Shown here in pieces: positions 3,461 through 6,275 of a DNA stretch of 6,275 nt. Under the pieces are notes generated by a model. That model made no database searches and was not told where the DNA came from. It saw only the letters and a list, made by a program, of their open reading frames with translations. Position numbers and translations under genes: made by a program. The stretch's first letter is position 1. The number at the start of each line of letters is the position of its first letter. The DNA comes from JBBRLA01 sp038231615 (lineage in GTDB: Bacteria > Myxococcota_A > Polyangia > Palsa-1104 > JAEUJZ01), in assembly GCA_038231615.1 (NCBI GenBank), contig JBBRLA010000527.1, positions 1 to 6,275 of the forward strand, written 5' to 3'.

Positions 3461-5830
3461 ATGCGACAGAACATCCTGGCCAGCGCACTGCTCGTCCTGG
3501 TTCCCGTCCTGGGTGCGTCCGGCTGCGGCGGGATCATCGAAGGAGGGGCCGGCGACCCCGGCGAAATGCCCGGGTCCTCGGACCCCGGGGCCCCCATGGG
3601 CCCAGCGACCTCCCCCGACCCGGGGTCCCCCGGCACCCCCAATGTCCCCGACACCCTCCCGTTGCCGGCTGACAGTCACCCCGCGCGCCTGTATCTGAGC
3701 GCCCCGGTCTTGCGCCACCTATTGAACCGCGCCGCGGCCAACGACCCAGCCTGGGTGGCCCTGCGCAAACGATGCGACGCCCTGGCCGGCGGGAACGTGT
3801 ACCCGCCAAAAGGCACGGCGTATCCCAACTTCCCCGACATCGGCCCCGGCTACCAGGGGGAAGACTACCTCCCCGAGATCATGAACCTGGGCCTGTGCTA
3901 CCGGGTGGTCCGCGGCACGGATGCCGCCGCCGAGATGCGCTTCGGCGCCGCCGGGGCCCGCCTGCTTCTGGCCATGTCCACTCCGGTGGCTTCGGGCGGC
4001 CAGCCTCCCAGCACGGATGACGGCTACGGCATCCGCAACTACGGCGTCGGCATGGCCACCGGCTTCGACTGGCTTTACCCGGCGCTGTCCACCGTCCAGA
4101 AGCAGCAGGTCGTCGCCACCCTGAACGGGTGGGTCGACTGGTATGACAAGAGCGGGTTCTCTCGCACCGCCCCCATCGGCAACTATTTCGCCGGCTACCT
4201 TTTGGCCAAGACCACCACCGCCCTGGCCACCGAGGGCGACAACCCCAACGCCGCAGGCTACTTCGCCGACGTGCGGGACCACCTGTGGACACAACTGGTG
4301 TTGCCGGCCTACAGCAAATCCATGGCCGGTGGCGGCTGGCCGGAGGGCTGGGAGTATGGCCCCCGGGCCGTGCGCAGCATGGCCGAGGTCCTGTGGGCAG
4401 TGAAGACCGCCAAGGGCCTGGATTGGAGCACCCAGGTTCCCCTCGCCCGGGACCAGGCGGCCTATCAGACGTACTTCGCCTGGCCCTCTTTGAATCACAT
4501 GGATGATCAGGGCACCATCCATTCGGGCTCGCCGATTCAGCCCTCGTGCCAGGTCAACACCGCCCTCTCGATGATCCTGGAGTACGCCGGCGATCCCGCC
4601 GCGGCCACCGCCCGCAGCTTCGCTGCCGACATCATGGCCCGATCCGCCGGCACAATGGAGCACTGGCAGCGCTTCCTTTACTGGGACGATGCCCTCCCGC
4701 GCTCGCCTTACTCCGCGCGCCCCCTGTCCTACCTGGCCTCCGGCCCCGGCCAGGTCGCCGTGCGCTCGTCGTGGCTGGGCGACGCAGTGTGGGGCAGCCT
4801 GACCGGCGGCGCCTACATCGATTCGCCCGATTCCGGCGAGCAGTCCTTCAACCAGGGCAGCCTCACCGTGGTCAAGGGCGATCAGCCCATCCTGGTCAAC
4901 GCCAGCGGCTGGTTGCCCCAGGTCGCCGGCACCCCTGGCGAAGATTACGTCTATAATGATAGCTGGGGCGCGCGCACCCGAAAGCTCTCCAACAGCTTCT
5001 TCGTCAATGACGCGGGCAACGTCTACAACCCCGGGCAGGGCAGCGTCGGCCCCGACAGTTCCCGCGCCCACATGGAGCGCTACGAAGACCGCGCCGGCTA
5101 CGTCCGCGCCCGTGCCGCCCGCATCGAGGACATGTACCTGGCCAAGGGCGCCACCCGACCGGTGACCCAGTTCACCCGCGACCTGCTCTACCTGCGCCCG
5201 GGTACCTTCGTGGTCTACGATCGCACCTCGGTCGCCGGCGCGAACAACGATCAGTGGCTCTCCTTCCACACCCCGACGCCCCCTTCGCAAGGGCAGACCG
5301 CCGACTCCAGCCAGCGCCGCTACGACATCCAGGTCAGCGGTGCCACCGTGGGCAGCATCCGCACCCTCCTGCCCCGCGGGGCGGCCACCCAGGTGGTGAC
5401 CCTTCTGGGCGGTCAGGTGTCCCGCCTGGAGACCCACGCCCCCGCGGCCGGTGCCGATCAGGACTGGTTGACCGTGATCAGCGCCGGGGCCCCGCCCGAG
5501 CAGGTGCGGCTTTCGGTCAACGACGGCAATGTCACCACCGGGCAGATGACCGGCGTGCACCTTTTGGGAGCGCGCAACCAGGTGGTGCTTTTCACCGCCG
5601 ATCACGTGGGCGCCGCGCTTACCGGGGCCGCACGCTACCTGGTCCATCAGACCGCCGACGCGGACCACGTGCTGGTAGACATGCAGCCTGGCGGCTACTC
5701 GGTCAGCGCCACGCCTTCTGGGGGAAGTCTGCTCATCAGCGTGCAGAAGGGCGGGACCTATGCGGTCAGCCCCGCAGGCAACCTGAGCTTTGCGGTCAGC
5801 ACCGCCGGGGCCGTCAGCCCGAGCCCCTGA
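3461..5830 (+). CDS. Secreted heparinase II/III-like lipoprotein (putative polysaccharide lyase)
   Basis: This is a 789-residue predicted envelope lipoprotein that probably cleaves or binds an acidic polysaccharide. Residues 1-22 form a signal peptide ending in ASGC (lipid-modified Cys22, with Ala rather than the usual Leu at -3). About 30-70 is a flexible Pro/Gly/Asp linker with repeated DPG. About 75-440 looks like the alpha/alpha-toroid half of heparinase II/III-type lyases: RLYLSAPVLRHLL, NYFAGYLLAK (241-250) and GGWPEGWEYG (291-300). The C-terminal half is beta-rich, with SFNQGSLTVVKG (462-473), RDLLYLRPGTFVVYDR (573-588) and DQWLSFHTP (597-605), as in the beta-sandwich domain of these enzymes. 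In related proteins the segment before GS(F/L) usually carries a His-x-x-Asp-type element. Here it reads EQSFNQGSL, so the His and Asp appear replaced. Asn241 and Tyr242 remain candidate catalytic residues. The substrate is unknown. The start was chosen from the AGGAG site and the signal peptide. It converges on the GMC oxidoreductase gene 40 bases away. Confidence 0.78.
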   Translation: MRQNILASALLVLVPVLGASGCGGIIEGGAGDPGEMPGSSDPGAPMGPATSPDPGSPGTPNVPDTLPLPADSHPARLYLSAPVLRHLLNRAAANDPAWVALRKRCDALAGGNVYPPKGTAYPNFPDIGPGYQGEDYLPEIMNLGLCYRVVRGTDAAAEMRFGAAGARLLLAMSTPVASGGQPPSTDDGYGIRNYGVGMATGFDWLYPALSTVQKQQVVATLNGWVDWYDKSGFSRTAPIGNYFAGYLLAKTTTALATEGDNPNAAGYFADVRDHLWTQLVLPAYSKSMAGGGWPEGWEYGPRAVRSMAEVLWAVKTAKGLDWSTQVPLARDQAAYQTYFAWPSLNHMDDQGTIHSGSPIQPSCQVNTALSMILEYAGDPAAATARSFAADIMARSAGTMEHWQRFLYWDDALPRSPYSARPLSYLASGPGQVAVRSSWLGDAVWGSLTGGAYIDSPDSGEQSFNQGSLTVVKGDQPILVNASGWLPQVAGTPGEDYVYNDSWGARTRKLSNSFFVNDAGNVYNPGQGSVGPDSSRAHMERYEDRAGYVRARAARIEDMYLAKGATRPVTQFTRDLLYLRPGTFVVYDRTSVAGANNDQWLSFHTPTPPSQGQTADSSQRRYDIQVSGATVGSIRTLLPRGAATQVVTLLGGQVSRLETHAPAAGADQDWLTVISAGAPPEQVRLSVNDGNVTTGQMTGVHLLGARNQVVLFTADHVGAALTGAARYLVHQTADADHVLVDMQPGGYSVSATPSGGSLLISVQKGGTYAVSPAGNLSFAVSTAGAVSPSP

Positions 5831-5870
5831 GCACGGCGGAAGCGGGCCACAGAATGAATCGGGAGGGCGG

Positions 5871-6275
5871 TCACCGCCGTTCGGCCAGGTGGCGCGCCGT
5901 GCGCAGCGCCAACGCCACCATGGTCAGCGTCGGGTGGACGGCGCCGCTCGTACCGCAGAACGTGCTGCCGCCGACGACGTAGAGGCCCGAGAGCCCATGC
6001 ACCTTTCCCAGGGTGTCCACCACGCCGTCCCCCGGCCCCGGCCCCATTCTGCACGTGCCCATGTGGTGGTGCCCACTGAGGAAGTCGTCCACCTCGATCG
6101 GGGTCCGGTCCACCGCCCCCGACGCCGCCTTGAAGCGGTCGAAGAGTTCGTCGGAGAAGCGGCACGTCTCTCGATCGAACTGGTTGGACTCGTACTGGAC
6201 GTGGGCGAAAGGATCGCCGTAGCGGTCCCGCCGCTCCGATAGCCGCACGTATTTCTGCGGCCCCGGCGCGGACTC
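5871..6275 (-). CDS. GMC-family flavin oxidoreductase, C-terminal part (5' end outside window)
   Basis: The visible 134 residues are the substrate-binding and catalytic end of a glucose-methanol-choline oxidoreductase. These FAD enzymes oxidise alcohols, sugars or related hydroxyl groups. The frame is open to the right edge, so the FAD-binding N-terminus lies outside the window; a GTG at 6248 is only an internal codon. Family marks are KYVRLSERRDRYGDP, then HHHMGTCRMG (69-78 of the fragment) with His70 in the usual catalytic place three residues before GT. After that come GVVD, KVHGLSGLYVVGGS, and TSGAVHPTLTM with His114 at the second His/Asn active-site position, ending in ALALRTARHLAERR. 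The HHMGT-RMG style resembles gluconate 2-dehydrogenase-like and other bacterial GMC dehydrogenases more than fungal oxidases, which would mean an electron acceptor other than oxygen; this is inference. The substrate cannot be told from this part. Confidence 0.93.
   Translation of the reverse strand, partial: ESAPGPQKYVRLSERRDRYGDPFAHVQYESNQFDRETCRFSDELFDRFKAASGAVDRTPIEVDDFLSGHHHMGTCRMGPGPGDGVVDTLGKVHGLSGLYVVGGSTFCGTSGAVHPTLTMVALALRTARHLAERR

Noticed and set aside
3540..3670. C-rich repetitive stretch with CCCGGG/GACCCCGG words as a DNA repeat element
   Set aside because: It is explained by the Pro/Gly/Asp linker of the lipoprotein. The units are irregular and not a tandem DNA repeat.
3719..5668. 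A 649-codon open frame on the minus strand across the lyase gene
   Set aside because: It is antisense to a well-supported lipoprotein gene. Its translation is Gly/Ala/Val/His-rich with no domain, as expected when GC-rich codons keep the opposite strand free of stops.
5866..5878. GGCGGT-C-ACCGCC inverted repeat at the lyase/GMC junction as a shared terminator
   Set aside because: The stem is short, has almost no loop and no T-run, and overlaps the GMC stop codon. It is probably chance in GC-rich sequence.

Overview
The window is GC-rich bacterial DNA with four clear protein genes, one unrecognised partial gene, and one regulatory intergenic region of 424 bases that is visibly richer in A and T than the genes. 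A seven-haem c-type cytochrome, an outer-membrane-type lipoprotein signal and a GMC oxidoreductase suggest an aerobic or respiratorily versatile bacterium with a Gram-negative-type envelope. Planctomycetota, Acidobacteriota, Myxococcota and similar groups all fit. The sequence alone does not decide between them, and no rRNA, tRNA or phylogenetic marker is present.

Layout: (1) 1-336, +, C-terminal part of an unrecognised protein. (2) 337-491, a gap holding a startless open frame that reads like half an EF-hand, and a promoter abutting the next start. (3) 492-1730, +, membrane-anchored heptahaem cytochrome c. (4) 1732-3036, -, membrane-anchored fusion of an iodothyronine-deiodinase-like domain (with two EF-hands inserted and no catalytic Cys/Sec) to a CVAC thioredoxin domain. 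It converges on the cytochrome gene with one base between the stop codons. (5) 3037-3460, a divergent control region with a near-consensus leaderless promoter for the minus-strand gene, an interrupted inverted repeat beside it, a strong hairpin, and a TTGACA followed by two overlapping palindromes. (6) 3461-5830, +, secreted heparinase II/III-like lipoprotein with a Pro/Gly/Asp-rich linker. (7) 5871-6275, -, C-terminal part of a GMC-family flavin oxidoreductase that runs off the right edge.

The genes point to envelope redox chemistry and polysaccharide breakdown. The cytochrome and the thioredoxin fusion are both predicted to act outside the cytoplasmic membrane. Both appear to be transcribed from promoters with the same TAAAAT-N5-ATG geometry and without a Shine-Dalgarno site, so they may be expressed in a similar leaderless way. 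The lyase instead has an ordinary AGGAG site. The best candidates for new biology are the three-part deiodinase-like/EF-hand/thioredoxin protein with an emptied first active site, and the matched leaderless promoters. No CRISPR array, insertion sequence, phage gene or RNA gene was seen.
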